Source: an uncultured Oleispira sp. | GTDB lineage: Bacteria; Pseudomonadota; Gammaproteobacteria; Pseudomonadales; Oceanobacteraceae | DNA: 64,000 nt | Direction: 5' to 3' | NCBI GenBank assembly: GCA_913061415.1 | Contig: CAJXUD010000007.1 | Coordinates: 107,295-171,294 of the forward strand | In this document: positions 31,025-40,392 of the stretch, piece by piece | Layout of the letters: the number at the start of each line of letters is the position of its first letter | Numbering within the stretch: position 1 is the first letter of the stretch | The notes under the pieces: model-generated | Told to the model about the DNA's origin: nothing | Seen by the model: only the letters and a program-made list of their open reading frames with translations | Database searches by the model: none | Position numbers and translations under genes: made by a program

Positions 31025-31948
31025 TTGGAAATTAACATAGTTAGCTGGGACGACGCTCAAACAGCGCTTCGCCTTATCCGACAAAAGGTTTTCATTGACG
31101 AACAGGAAGTACCTGAAGACCTTGAGTGGGACAACTTCGACAAGCAAGCAACCCACATACTAGGTAAAGAGGGTAATCGCCCCGTTGCTTGCGCACGCTT
31201 ACTTTCTGACGGCCAACTAGGTCGACTGGCCGTTTTGAAAGACTATCGATCTCATGGTTGGGGTGGGCGCATCTTACGCTCTGCCGAAGAGTATTTACTC
31301 GAGAAAAAACATTTAAAGGTCTTTCTTAACAGCCAAGCGAATAGCTACAATTTTTATTATAAGAATGGATACCGCCCAACGGACAAAATGATGTGGGACG
31401 CCAATATTCCACATATCGAAATGCAGAAAATACTTAAGCGCCCCAATCCTGCTAGCAAAACTTACATGCTCGCTCACGATGACGACAACCACACTTCCGA
31501 GCAAGCCATCGCCAGCGCAGTGTGGTTTCAGATTGCGAGCAGCCAGAGTCGCCGCGAGATCACCATTCAAATACACGACCTCGCCCACCCTCTATTTAAT
31601 AATCCTACCTGCCTAGTCAATCTAGCCACTTTCATTAAGCAGTCACGGCAAACACATATCAGGGTCTTGATACACAATGAAATTCCCGGCTTAGCTGAGC
31701 ATCCGCTATTACGACTACAACAAAGAATGAGTAGTCGTATTAAAATTAGAGCACTGGAGTCAGCGGTTAACAAAGAAGCCCACAATAACGTCATAACATT
31801 TGATCTTTCAGGGCATCTGCGATTTAACCACAAATCCGTTTTTTGTAATTTCAATAATCGGTTGAGTGTTAGTCGTCATCGTGAAAGCTTTGAGCAGGAC
31901 TGGGCAAAATCGAAAGAGTTAGTAGAAGGTAGAAAGTTCTTTATCTAA
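31025..31948 (+). CDS. GNAT-family acetyltransferase with C-terminal accessory domain
   Basis: 307 residues from a TTG start preceded by AGGGA. The first 145 residues are an ElaA-like GNAT domain: RLIRQKVFIDEQEVPEDLEW, then CARLLSDGQLGRLAVLKDYR and the acetyl-CoA loop HGWGGRILRSAEEYL, ending FLNSQANSYNFYYKNGYRP. The remaining 160 residues form a separate domain (DUF7931-like by general appearance) without recognised catalytic residues; it resembles a phospholipase-D-like fold in helical pattern only weakly. Substrate unknown. Downstream of roxA in the same transcript. Confidence 0.82.
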   Translation: MEINIVSWDDAQTALRLIRQKVFIDEQEVPEDLEWDNFDKQATHILGKEGNRPVACARLLSDGQLGRLAVLKDYRSHGWGGRILRSAEEYLLEKKHLKVFLNSQANSYNFYYKNGYRPTDKMMWDANIPHIEMQKILKRPNPASKTYMLAHDDDNHTSEQAIASAVWFQIASSQSRREITIQIHDLAHPLFNNPTCLVNLATFIKQSRQTHIRVLIHNEIPGLAEHPLLRLQQRMSSRIKIRALESAVNKEAHNNVITFDLSGHLRFNHKSVFCNFNNRLSVSRHRESFEQDWAKSKELVEGRKFFI

Positions 31949-32002
31949 GCGCTGAAGTATCTTTAATTCGCCATACAAACGCTGAGATACTTAAAAATGG
32001 CA

Positions 32003-32067
32003 CTACTAGATTGGGGTCACTAAATGGGAGTTACTAAATATGAGGTTACTAGATACTAGTACTGAAT
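32003..32067. repeat. Five degenerate 9-10-bp direct repeats
   Basis: Units resembling GTYACTARAT at 32003, 32016, 32030, 32045 and 32059, spaced 13-15 bases apart. They lie in the 201-base gap between the GNAT gene and the DUF3429 gene, which otherwise contains only an 8-bp inverted repeat GCTTTGGC/GCCAAAGC at 32107-32141, possibly a weak terminator. Confidence 0.6.
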
Positions 32068-32149
32068 AGACACGAATATCAAAGAGGCGTAAATACTATA
32101 AAAACAGCTTTGGCCGCGCTATTAAAAGCAGCAGCCAAAGCGAGATCAA

Positions 32150-32587
32150 TTAAGCTACTTGATCAGTGTAATTAATTAAAACAAAAACAAGTATGTGCAA
32201 TGCACTAACCACCCAAGTCAACTTGCCTCGAAGAGCGCGGTATCCTTCGGTATATACCTTCCCAAAAACTTTATCCGTCTCTAAGAAGCGGAGCATCCAA
32301 AAAGCAACCAGCAGCATTAATACAGAAAGGTTATCAGGTAGATATGAAGCGAACCAGCCCCATAGAAAGATAGCAATGGTAAAACCTAACTGCCAATCTT
32401 CAGCCTTCTTCTTTTTGGTGCGCAAGGCACCCCAGCAACTACCGGTAAGAAACATTAGAACCAAAAGCGAGTAATCCAGAAATACTTCTACTGAACCTGA
32501 TACTGCAAAAAGTGCACCTGCAAAACCGACCGCCAAAGGAATTAAACCCGCATATCCATACTTACGATCATTAGCAGCATCGATCAT
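32150..32587 (-). CDS. DUF3429-type integral membrane protein
   Basis: 145-residue inner-membrane protein with about five TM segments: YAGLIPLAVGFAGALFAVSG, YSLLVLMFLTGSCWGALRT, LGFTIAIFLWGWFASYLP, NLSVLMLLVAFWMLRFL and VVSALHILVFVLINYT. The FLTGSCWGAL motif and TEGYRALRGKLTWVVSALHI pattern are those of the DUF3429 family, whose function is unknown. Alone on the minus strand between two rightward units. Confidence 0.78.
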   Translation of the reverse strand: MIDAANDRKYGYAGLIPLAVGFAGALFAVSGSVEVFLDYSLLVLMFLTGSCWGALRTKKKKAEDWQLGFTIAIFLWGWFASYLPDNLSVLMLLVAFWMLRFLETDKVFGKVYTEGYRALRGKLTWVVSALHILVFVLINYTDQVA

Positions 32588-32696
32588 GTTATCCCCCTAC
32601 TATTTTTATAAACAACAGCATTATAGCAGCTTTAATATTTTTCGCTGCTGCCATATTGCTTTACAATAGTCAGATAATAAATCAATCGAGAACGTT

Positions 32697-33257
32697 ATGG
32701 TACACCTTCCTAACTCAATCAAAGAAAAAGCCCGCGATATTAAACTTGTAGTCTTTGATGTCGACGGTGTCCTGACAGACGGCACTCTTAGCTACAGCGA
32801 AAGCGGTGAAGAAGTTAAGCACTTCAACGTTAAAGATGGCGTTGGCATAAAACTGCTTAACGCATACGATATTACAACCGCGGTAATATCAGCTAAAGAC
32901 AGTGCGCCTCTTAGAAAGCGCATCGCTGATCTCGACATTCCTCACTTTTACCCGGCCTGTAAAGACAAATGGGAAAAGCTAAGCGAACTAATGGACACAT
33001 TATGGATAAAACCTAGTGAGGTTTGCTATGTGGGTGACGATGTTATCGACTTAAAAGTTATGAAACGAATTGGTCTTAGTATTACACCTGCAGATGGTTT
33101 TTGGCTGGTTAAGAAACATTCCGATTTAATTACCGATGCAATGGGTGGCAAAGGTGTCGCTCGCGAAGTCGCTGACATCGTACTCGGCAGCAGAATGTCC
33201 TTAGAAGAAGCTTACATAAAGGCAATGCTTCCAGAATTTGAAAAGACAATTACATAA
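32697..33257 (+). CDS. kdsC: KdsC, 3-deoxy-D-manno-octulosonate 8-phosphate phosphatase
   Basis: HAD-family phosphatase producing KDO for lipopolysaccharide. 186 residues, the small cap-less tetrameric type. HAD motif I is VVFDVDGVLTDG (nucleophile and general-acid Asp), motif II lies in TAVISAKDS, the motif III lysine is in CKDKWEKL, and motif IV is CYVGDDVIDL. It lies 101 bases ahead of kdsB, the next-but-one step (CMP activation) in the same pathway. The usual lptC-lptA-lptB neighbours are absent here. Confidence 0.9.
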   Translation: MVHLPNSIKEKARDIKLVVFDVDGVLTDGTLSYSESGEEVKHFNVKDGVGIKLLNAYDITTAVISAKDSAPLRKRIADLDIPHFYPACKDKWEKLSELMDTLWIKPSEVCYVGDDVIDLKVMKRIGLSITPADGFWLVKKHSDLITDAMGGKGVAREVADIVLGSRMSLEEAYIKAMLPEFEKTIT

Positions 33258-33358
33258 CTCTATTTATAATCAGATCAATAGTTCGTAGCTCGATAGCTTT
33301 ATAAATAGACGTTTGATACACAATACTTGATCCACACAGTAAAGGTTTCATCAGAAAA

Positions 33359-34126
33359 ATGGCCAATTATAAAATTGTTATCCCAGCACGCTATTCAAGT
33401 AGCCGCCTACCCGGCAAACCATTAATTGAACTTAGCGGCAAACCCATGATTCAGCACACCTATGAGCGTGCACTAGAAACTGGGGTTAAAGACATTGTCA
33501 TCGCCACTGACGACCAGCGAATCTATGATATTGCTAAAGGTTTTGGGGCTGATGTAGTAATGACTCGCCCTGAGCATGAAAACGGAACAGAGCGTATTGC
33601 GGAAGTTGCAGAAATAAAAGGCTGGGACAAAGATGACGTACTCGTCAATCTTCAAGGCGATGAGCCATTAGTACCCAAAGCATTAATCGAACAAACCGCA
33701 CAAGGCTTATTACTTAACCCTGAAGCTGGCATGAGCTCCATTTGCACCGCTATCAACTCCGCAGAAGATGCGTTTGATCCCAATGTGGTAAAAGTTGTTT
33801 TAGACGGTCGTGGTTTCGCTATGTACTTTAGCCGTGCAGCCATTCCATGGGATCGTGATTTATATAAAGATGGGCAGGACAAAATAACCGAAATCATGCC
33901 TGTTTATCGCCATATTGGCATGTATGGCTATCGAGTTTCTTTCTTACAGAAATACACTCGAATGTCAGTATGCCCTATTGAGCAAGCAGAGTGTTTAGAG
34001 CAGTTACGCGCTTTGTGGTATGGCGAAAAAATTCATATGGGTATTACAGACACACCACCAGGACATGGTGTGGATACTCCAGCTGACATCGCAAGAGTCG
34101 AAGCACTATTGGCTAAGTCAAACTAG
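33359..34126 (+). CDS. kdsB: KdsB, CMP-KDO synthetase
   Basis: Activates KDO with CTP before transfer to lipid A. 255 residues. Nucleotidyltransferase motifs are IPARYSSSRLPGKPLIELSG at the start, VIATDDQRI, VVMTRPEHENGTERIAEV and LVNLQGDEPLVPKALI. The C-terminal part ends LEQLRALWYGEKIHM and GVDTPADIARVEALL. Downstream of kdsC in the same direction; convergent with metZ across an inverted repeat. Confidence 0.96.
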   Translation: MANYKIVIPARYSSSRLPGKPLIELSGKPMIQHTYERALETGVKDIVIATDDQRIYDIAKGFGADVVMTRPEHENGTERIAEVAEIKGWDKDDVLVNLQGDEPLVPKALIEQTAQGLLLNPEAGMSSICTAINSAEDAFDPNVVKVVLDGRGFAMYFSRAAIPWDRDLYKDGQDKITEIMPVYRHIGMYGYRVSFLQKYTRMSVCPIEQAECLEQLRALWYGEKIHMGITDTPPGHGVDTPADIARVEALLAKSN

Positions 34127-34132
34127 TTTTCA

Positions 34133-34166
34133 GCCAATCACGGATACTCTTCAATCCGTGATTGGC
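34133..34166. terminator. Inverted repeat between convergent kdsB and metZ
   Basis: Perfect 13-bp stem GCCAATCACGGAT (34133-34145) and ATCCGTGATTGGC (34154-34166). Probably stops both transcripts, although it lacks a clear T-run on either side. Confidence 0.65.
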
Positions 34167-34182
34167 GCAACCCCTTTGAGCA

Positions 34183-35400
34183 CTAGCTAATTGCCGCTAA
34201 GCCTAAAGCAATATCCTTTTGAATATCTTCAACCGACTCAAGACCTACTGCAATTCTAACCAAGCCATCACTAATACCTGCTCTAACTCTATCTTCTGGA
34301 GTTAAGCGGCTGTGCGTCGTTGAGGCAGGATGAGTTACCGTCGTTTTAGTATCACCAAGATTTGCGGTAATCGAGATCATGCGAGTACCGTCGATTAAGT
34401 TCCAGGCGGCTTCTTGACCCCCTTCAACTTCAAACGACAATACGCCACCAAAAGCAGATTGCTGCTTTTTAGCCAAGTCATGACTAGGGTGATCTTCTAA
34501 TCCAGCGTAATTAACACGTATAATTTGCGGCTGCTGCTGCAGCCAGCGCGCCAACACCATGGCATTTTCACTGTGCGCTTTCATACGCAAAGACAAGGTT
34601 TCTAGACCTTTTAAAAATACCCAAGCATTAAATGGACTCAGGGTCGGTCCCGCAGAACGCAACACACCTACCACAGGCTCGATTAATTCATTACTGCCAA
34701 CAACAGCACCGCCAAGGCAACGCCCCTGCCCATCAATATATTTGGTTGCTGAGTGAATAATTAAGTCAGCACCAAAATTCAAAGGCTTCTGCAAAGCAGG
34801 CGTACAAAAACAATTATCAACCACAAGCAACGCATCATGCTTATGAGCCAAATCTGCCAAAGCCTGCAAGTCTGCAACTTCACTCATTGGGTTAGAGGGA
34901 GACTCCAAAAAGAGCATGCGTGTTGTTTCGTCAATCGCTAAGGCCCAAGCATCGAGATCCAAAAGATCAACATAGCGCACATCAATATTAAATTTGCGGA
35001 CAAACTTTTCAAATAAAACATTTGTACTGCCAAACACATTACGAGATACAATAATGCTATCGCCTGCCTTTAGGTGCGCAACCACAACCGAATAAATAGC
35101 GGCCATACCTGACGCCGTGGCGACACAATTTTCAGCGCCTTCCAGTGCGGCTAAACGCTCTTCAAATGTACGAACGGTTGGATTGGTGTAGCGTGAGTAT
35201 ACGTTACCAGGCTCGTCACCCGAAAAGCGCGCCGCAGCTTCTGCTGCAGAATTAAAGACATAACTGCTCGTCGTATAAATAGCTTCGCTATGCTCGCCGT
35301 GCGCACTTCGGACCTGCCCTGCACGTACGGCCAATGTTTCAAAGTCCGCATCCGTTAAGTCTGACTGGTAACGAAAATCTCTATCAGAAAATTTACCCAT
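34183..35400 (-). CDS. metZ: MetZ, O-succinylhomoserine sulfhydrylase
   Basis: PLP enzyme of the Cys/Met metabolism family, forming homocysteine directly from O-succinylhomoserine and sulfide. 405 residues. PLP lysine in HSATKYIDGQGRCLGG, phosphate-binding ATASGMAAIYSVV, and LRSAGPTLSPFNAWVFLKGL. The GRCLGGAVVG form after the lysine is that of MetZ, and the purF-metZ adjacency matches the Pseudomonas arrangement, favouring MetZ over MetB/MetC. Confidence 0.9.
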   Translation of the reverse strand: MGKFSDRDFRYQSDLTDADFETLAVRAGQVRSAHGEHSEAIYTTSSYVFNSAAEAAARFSGDEPGNVYSRYTNPTVRTFEERLAALEGAENCVATASGMAAIYSVVVAHLKAGDSIIVSRNVFGSTNVLFEKFVRKFNIDVRYVDLLDLDAWALAIDETTRMLFLESPSNPMSEVADLQALADLAHKHDALLVVDNCFCTPALQKPLNFGADLIIHSATKYIDGQGRCLGGAVVGSNELIEPVVGVLRSAGPTLSPFNAWVFLKGLETLSLRMKAHSENAMVLARWLQQQPQIIRVNYAGLEDHPSHDLAKKQQSAFGGVLSFEVEGGQEAAWNLIDGTRMISITANLGDTKTTVTHPASTTHSRLTPEDRVRAGISDGLVRIAVGLESVEDIQKDIALGLAAIS

Positions 35401-35444
35401 ACTGGTCTTTATCTACACTCTACAAAATTCATTTTTTAAAAACA

Positions 35445-35470
35445 AAAACGGCCAGATAACTGGCCGTTTT
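35445..35470 (-). terminator. purF operon terminator
   Basis: AAAACGGCCAG/CTGGCCGTTTT, 11-bp perfect stem with a four-base loop. On the minus strand it is followed by a T-rich run (TTTTTGTTTTT), about 30 bases after the purF stop. Confidence 0.9.
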
Positions 35471-35499
35471 GTGCATCATATTATCAATCAGTAATTAAC

Positions 35500-37017
35500 T
35501 TACTCTTGATCGTTGTGCAAATCAATTGCGACATCTTCAGCGGAATTAGCTGAGGATTTAGAAGCATCACTGCGAGCAGCCTGTAGGCGCTCAAAATAAG
35601 CTTCGTTAATGTCACCCGTCACATACTCTTGGTCAAAAACCGAGCAATCAAATTCTTTAACGTCGGTCACTGCACCACTTAAGCAGGAGCGCTGAAGGTC
35701 TTCTAGGTCTTGATAGATTAACCAATCAGCACCAATCGCCTTTTCAATTTCCGATACCGTACGATCATGAGCAATCAGTTCGTTAACCGCTGGCATATCG
35801 ATTCCGTACACGTTTGGATAACGTACTTCTGGCGCTGCAGATGCAAAATACACGTTCTTAGCACCGGCTTCACGAGCCATCTCGATAATTTGGTTGCACG
35901 TAGTCCCCCGAACAATGGAATCATCTACTAGCAATACATTTTTACCCGAGAATTCTAAAGCGATCGCGTTTAATTTCTGTTTAACAGATTTTTTACGCTG
36001 CTGCTGCCCTGGCATAATGAATGTGCGGCCAATATAGCGGTTCTTCATAAAACCTTCGCGATACTTAACACCTAAACGGTTAGCAAGCTGCAAGGCAGAC
36101 GTTCGGCTGGTATCAGGAATAGGGATAACGACGTCAATATCATGATCCGGACGCTCTTTCATGATCTTGCCAGCAAGGTATTCGCCCATCTTAAGGCGAG
36201 CCTTATAAACCGAGATACCATCCATAATGGAATCTGGACGAGCAAAATAGACATGCTCGAAAATACACGGCTTAAGCTCAGGGTTTTCTGCACACTGCTG
36301 ACTAAAGAAATCGCCTTCTTTAGTAATGACTACACATTCACCCGGAGCGATATCGCGCTCTAACTTAAAGCCTAGACCGTCAAGAGCAACACTTTCAGAA
36401 GCAACCATGAACTCTTTGCCTTGATCCGTATCGCGCGCACCAAATACCGCAGGACGAATACCATGAGGGTCACGGAAAGCCACAAGGCCAAAGCCATTGA
36501 TCATAGCAACGACAGCATACCCGCCACGAACACGTTGATGAACACGCGCAACCGCTTTAAAAATCGTGTCTGCTGTTGGTTCTAGCTCGCCCTGCTTTTG
36601 CATTTCATGTGCAAATACATTCAATAAAACTTCTGAGTCAGAGGTTGTATTAATATGGCGAAGATCTTCTTTATAAAGAAGGTCAGCAACTTCATCGGCA
36701 TTGGTAAGGTTACCGTTATGCGCCAATGTGATGCCGTATGGAGAATTAACATAAAAAGGTTGAGCTTCCGCTGAACTGGAGCTACCGGCTGTCGGATAAC
36801 GCACGTGCCCGATACCAATATTTCCAACCAAACGCTTCATGTGACGCGTGCGAAAAACATCGCTAACAAGACCATTGTCCTTGCGTAAAAATAACTTATC
36901 ATTATGCCAAGTTACGATACCTGCAGCGTCTTGACCACGGTGCTGTAGGATCGTCAATGCATCATAGATGCTCTGATTGACATGGGACTTCGCAACTATA
37001 CCCACTATTCCGCACAT
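35500..37017 (-). CDS. purF: Amidophosphoribosyltransferase
   Basis: First committed step of purine synthesis, PRPP plus glutamine to phosphoribosylamine. 505 residues. The Ntn-type glutaminase starts with MCGIVGIV, Cys2 being the nucleophile after Met removal. The phosphoribosyltransferase domain has the PRPP loop [19 protein letters not shown]. Other conserved points: [30 protein letters not shown] and [12 protein letters not shown]. 22 bases after cvpA, the widely conserved cvpA-purF pair. Confidence 0.97.
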   Translation of the reverse strand: MCGIVGIVAKSHVNQSIYDALTILQHRGQDAAGIVTWHNDKLFLRKDNGLVSDVFRTRHMKRLVGNIGIGHVRYPTAGSSSSAEAQPFYVNSPYGITLAHNGNLTNADEVADLLYKEDLRHINTTSDSEVLLNVFAHEMQKQGELEPTADTIFKAVARVHQRVRGGYAVVAMINGFGLVAFRDPHGIRPAVFGARDTDQGKEFMVASESVALDGLGFKLERDIAPGECVVITKEGDFFSQQCAENPELKPCIFEHVYFARPDSIMDGISVYKARLKMGEYLAGKIMKERPDHDIDVVIPIPDTSRTSALQLANRLGVKYREGFMKNRYIGRTFIMPGQQQRKKSVKQKLNAIALEFSGKNVLLVDDSIVRGTTCNQIIEMAREAGAKNVYFASAAPEVRYPNVYGIDMPAVNELIAHDRTVSEIEKAIGADWLIYQDLEDLQRSCLSGAVTDVKEFDCSVFDQEYVTGDINEAYFERLQAARSDASKSSANSAEDVAIDLHNDQE

Positions 37018-37039
37018 GCGTAATAAACCTCAATTTAAG

Positions 37040-37540
37040 CTATAAGTTATTTGTGTATGACATCACATGATCAGTGGCTGAAGGCAAAATTTTTCTTGCC
37101 CAGTCCGCTAAAAGTTCTAAGTGTGGCATGAGTGTCGAATCTTGCCACCAAGGATCTTTTGGCACTGCGGTATATTGCAGCCCATAGACAATGGCAACGA
37201 GAATAAGTAAGCCTCGAACAAATCCGAATACCATGCCAAAGACACGGTCGGTGCTCGAAAGACCTGTAATACGGATCATTTCTACAACAAGATGGTTCAC
37301 CATGGCGCCGATGGCCACAGTACCTACAAATAACAGAACAAATGCAACAACCCAACGAGCTGATGGCGTCTCTATGTGGTCAACTAATAAAGTTGCAAGG
37401 TTACCGCTGAATACGCGAGCAATCACAAAAGCTGCTACCCAACTGACTAACGATAACGCTTCTTTTACAAATCCACGTCGTAAACTTAGGGCTGCGGATA
37501 CTACTAAAACCGCAATTATAACCCAGTCGATACTTGTCAT
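37040..37540 (-). CDS. cvpA: CvpA family membrane protein
   Basis: Inner-membrane protein with four TM helices; named for colicin V production, and in relatives needed for envelope integrity. 166 residues from the ATG at 37540, chosen over a TTG four codons upstream because GAGAGG precedes the ATG at suitable spacing. Typical segments: MTSIDWVIIAVLVVSAALSL, RRGFVKEALSLVSWVAAF, SSTDRVFGMVFGFVRGLLI. Lies between dedD and purF. Confidence 0.93.
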   Translation of the reverse strand: MTSIDWVIIAVLVVSAALSLRRGFVKEALSLVSWVAAFVIARVFSGNLATLLVDHIETPSARWVVAFVLLFVGTVAIGAMVNHLVVEMIRITGLSSTDRVFGMVFGFVRGLLILVAIVYGLQYTAVPKDPWWQDSTLMPHLELLADWARKILPSATDHVMSYTNNL

Positions 37541-37608
37541 GGCGCCTCTCAACTCATTGACAGTATTGGAAAGACGCGAATTCTAACAAAGCCGAGCCTC
37601 AACTGCTA

Positions 37609-38160
37609 CTACTCAGGTGTATATTGACGTAATCCAATATCTTTAAGTTGGGTTTCTTTAGCGAGTTCGATCTGTAATTGTTCAGCTTTTGCACGCTGAA
37701 GCATAGGACCCACATAAACACGATCAAAGCCCCCTGCACCATCTTTGAGAATATAGGCTTTATAGCCTTTACTGCGTAATGAATCTCGCAGCTCGATAGC
37801 ATTTGTACTATTTTTGAACGAAGCTAGTTGCAACGTCCAAGCAACGGCCTCACCTTGCAGGGTTAACCCTGCTCGGTCACTTGGTATATTTGGATCTCTA
37901 GGATCATCTTGAAGTACAAATTCAGGCTCGGGCGCAGTGATTTTTTCTTCAAAGTCTCCAGCGTCCAGTGCGTTCAACTCTATTCGAACGCGACTGCTTT
38001 GCTTTTCATCAACCCAGCTTGGTATTACTGGCTTGGCAGGAATGGTTGAATCGTCATCAGCATCGAGCTGCTGACCCTTAATAACATTAGGTAAGATGAG
38101 CGCCAGTAATAAAACGGTAATAACCGCGCCTAAGATCCGTGCTTTAAAGTTAATTTCCAT
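37609..38160 (-). CDS. dedD: DedD-like SPOR-domain cell-division protein
   Basis: 183-residue single-pass inner-membrane protein. One N-terminal TM (ARILGAVITVLLLALILPNV), a proline- and acid-rich periplasmic linker, and a C-terminal SPOR domain (about 108-183: WTLQLASFKNSTNAIELRDS, GFDRVYVGPMLQRAKAEQL) that binds denuded septal peptidoglycan. Position between folC and cvpA supports DedD. It supports constriction in E. coli. Confidence 0.92.
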   Translation of the reverse strand: MEINFKARILGAVITVLLLALILPNVIKGQQLDADDDSTIPAKPVIPSWVDEKQSSRVRIELNALDAGDFEEKITAPEPEFVLQDDPRDPNIPSDRAGLTLQGEAVAWTLQLASFKNSTNAIELRDSLRSKGYKAYILKDGAGGFDRVYVGPMLQRAKAEQLQIELAKETQLKDIGLRQYTPE

Positions 38161-38211
38161 GCTTTAAATCTTCGCCTAATTCAGTTCACAATTGAGCTAT
38201 CTGTAACTCAT

Positions 38212-39531
38212 TTATTTTAAAAGCAATCCATCAATACACGCTAGCGCCTGCTCTGCGGCTGATACTGTGAGAAATGAACCGATAATAAGGATTTTATGCC
38301 CCCCAGAACTTTCGGCAGGCTCTTTAGAGCAAACATCCTCTAAGCCCGAGATCATAGCCAATTTAACAGTCTCATGACACATCATCGACACTTTAGGAGA
38401 AGTCTGACCAATTCTGTCAAATAAAGAATGACTAGCCTGCCCTCGATACCCTTGCAAGCTCGCTAAATGCCAAGATTCAATATGCGGTAAAGCCGCTACG
38501 ACAGCGGCTGGGTCTTTATCCGCCAGCATGGCCAAGATAGCGACAGAGCAATCTTGAACCTGATCAGATAAAAATGCTGCCGCTTGAGCGTTATGAGCAA
38601 CATCTAAAATAAAAGTGACGGATTTACCGTTGAACTCGCAGGGGAAATGAGTCAATCGCCCCGACACCTTAGTACGATTCACCGCAGCCTGAATGCCTTT
38701 TACATGGGGCAACAAGCCAATTGCATCTAAACCAGCAATAGCACTGGCAATATTATAAAAAGGGATATGGCCTTTTGGCAGCGTAATAGCTTGACCACCT
38801 TTCACCCATTCCCAGCCAGCAACGGGGGATTGAGCCACAGGGTTTATGGAAAAGTCGACACCCTGATAAAGGGTTTTTGCTTGCAGCTGAATAGCCGCAT
38901 CAACAAACCCTTTAGGGGCATTTAGCTGGCCGCAAATCAGTGGTTTATCGGCGCGAGCGATACCTGCCTTTTCCATGCCAATCAAGTCTAAAGTATCACC
39001 AAGCCAATCCTGATGATCTAAGCCGACACTCGTAACAATGGCTAAATCAGTCTCAACAATATTAACTGCATCTAAACGTCCGCCTAAGCCAACCTCTAGA
39101 ATAGCAACATCAACCTGCCACTGTTTAATTTGCCACAACGCGGCCAGTGTTCCAAACTCGAAGTAAGTTAGCGGTATATCGCCACGACCACTTTCTATCG
39201 CCGAAAATGCTTCACAAAGCTCATTGTCAGAAGAGAGACGCATGGAAGTTACAGAGTCTCGTCGATTTATACGTTCATTATATTCATGAATATGCGGTGA
39301 GTTATAACAGGCAGACGTCAATCCCTTTTCCGCCAACAGTTGCCCAACGAGCGCTGTGGTTGTGCCTTTCCCGTTGGTCCCACCCACAACAATAACAACA
39401 GGCGCAGGCTTAAATAATCCCAGTTGCTGAGCAACCTTTGTTACACGACCCAAGCCCATCTCTATATTAGCCGGATGTATTGACTCTAAATGAGTCAACC
39501 ATTGATCTTTCGTTGCACCCGCTGCTATCAC
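38212..39531 (-). CDS. folC: FolC, folylpolyglutamate/dihydrofolate synthase
   Basis: Adds glutamate to dihydropteroate and to tetrahydrofolates. 439 residues from a GTG start. Mur-ligase fold: ATP loop VVGGTNGKGTTTALVGQLL, YFEFGTLAALW, EVGLGGRLDAVN, then FILDVAHNAQAAAF in the C-terminal domain. The usual upstream neighbour accD is absent: trpA ends 33 bases before this gene. Confidence 0.95.
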   Translation of the reverse strand: MIAAGATKDQWLTHLESIHPANIEMGLGRVTKVAQQLGLFKPAPVVIVVGGTNGKGTTTALVGQLLAEKGLTSACYNSPHIHEYNERINRRDSVTSMRLSSDNELCEAFSAIESGRGDIPLTYFEFGTLAALWQIKQWQVDVAILEVGLGGRLDAVNIVETDLAIVTSVGLDHQDWLGDTLDLIGMEKAGIARADKPLICGQLNAPKGFVDAAIQLQAKTLYQGVDFSINPVAQSPVAGWEWVKGGQAITLPKGHIPFYNIASAIAGLDAIGLLPHVKGIQAAVNRTKVSGRLTHFPCEFNGKSVTFILDVAHNAQAAAFLSDQVQDCSVAILAMLADKDPAAVVAALPHIESWHLASLQGYRGQASHSLFDRIGQTSPKVSMMCHETVKLAMISGLEDVCSKEPAESSGGHKILIIGSFLTVSAAEQALACIDGLLLK

Positions 39532-39564
39532 GATTGTTTAGCGTCCATTTATATCAGTCTTAAG

Positions 39565-40371
39565 TTAGTTCGCGTCCATCGCAGCACGCATTTCTGCAAG
39601 TACGGCTTGAACTTCACTAATTGCCTTTTCTGGCTGATCGGCATTGGCAGCGATTTTATTCACCAATGCTGATCCGACAATAACGCCATCAGCAACCGTT
39701 GCAACCGCAGCCGCCGCTTTACCATTATTAATGCCAAAACCTACGCCAACAGGAATATCGACACGACTACGAATTCGCTCAAGATTTTTGCTTACATCAG
39801 CAACATCTATCTCGGCACTGCCTGTAACACCCTTGATTGAAACGTAATACACATAACCTGAGCTGAACTTGGCAATTTCTCTAATGCGAGCATCGGTTGT
39901 TGTTGGGGCTATCAAGTAAATAATATCTAAATCATGATCTGCAAAGATTTTAGCATTATCACCTGATTCTTCCGGTGGCATATCAACCATCAATACGCCA
40001 TCAATGCCTGCAGCCTGAGCCGCATCAGCAAAAGTAACATAGCCCATAGCCTCAACTGGGTTTAAATAACCCATCAAAACAACCGGAGTATCGCTATTCT
40101 TTGTGCGGAATTCTTTTACCATTGCAATCACATCACGCAAAGATGTGTTATGTATCAACGCACGCTCACACGCCAACTGAATCGTTGGGCCGTCAGCCAT
40201 TGGATCTGAAAACGGCACGCCTAATTCAATAATATCGGCGCCAGCGCTAACCAATCCATGCATCATATCAACCGTAACAGAAGGGTTTGGATCCCCAGCT
40301 GTTACATAAGGAATTAATGCTTTTTTGCCTGTTTTTTTCAGTTCTGAAAATAAAGCAGCTATACGACTCAT
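39565..40371 (-). CDS. trpA: Tryptophan synthase alpha chain
   Basis: TIM-barrel lyase that releases indole from indole-3-glycerol phosphate and channels it to TrpB. 268 residues. Catalytic Glu in [20 protein letters not shown] and Asp in [15 protein letters not shown]; phosphate loop [20 protein letters not shown]. Twenty-one bases after trpB. Confidence 0.97.
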   Translation of the reverse strand: MSRIAALFSELKKTGKKALIPYVTAGDPNPSVTVDMMHGLVSAGADIIELGVPFSDPMADGPTIQLACERALIHNTSLRDVIAMVKEFRTKNSDTPVVLMGYLNPVEAMGYVTFADAAQAAGIDGVLMVDMPPEESGDNAKIFADHDLDIIYLIAPTTTDARIREIAKFSSGYVYYVSIKGVTGSAEIDVADVSKNLERIRSRVDIPVGVGFGINNGKAAAAVATVADGVIVGSALVNKIAANADQPEKAISEVQAVLAEMRAAMDAN

Positions 40372-40392
40372 AAAAATTTCCTTCCACTTTAT

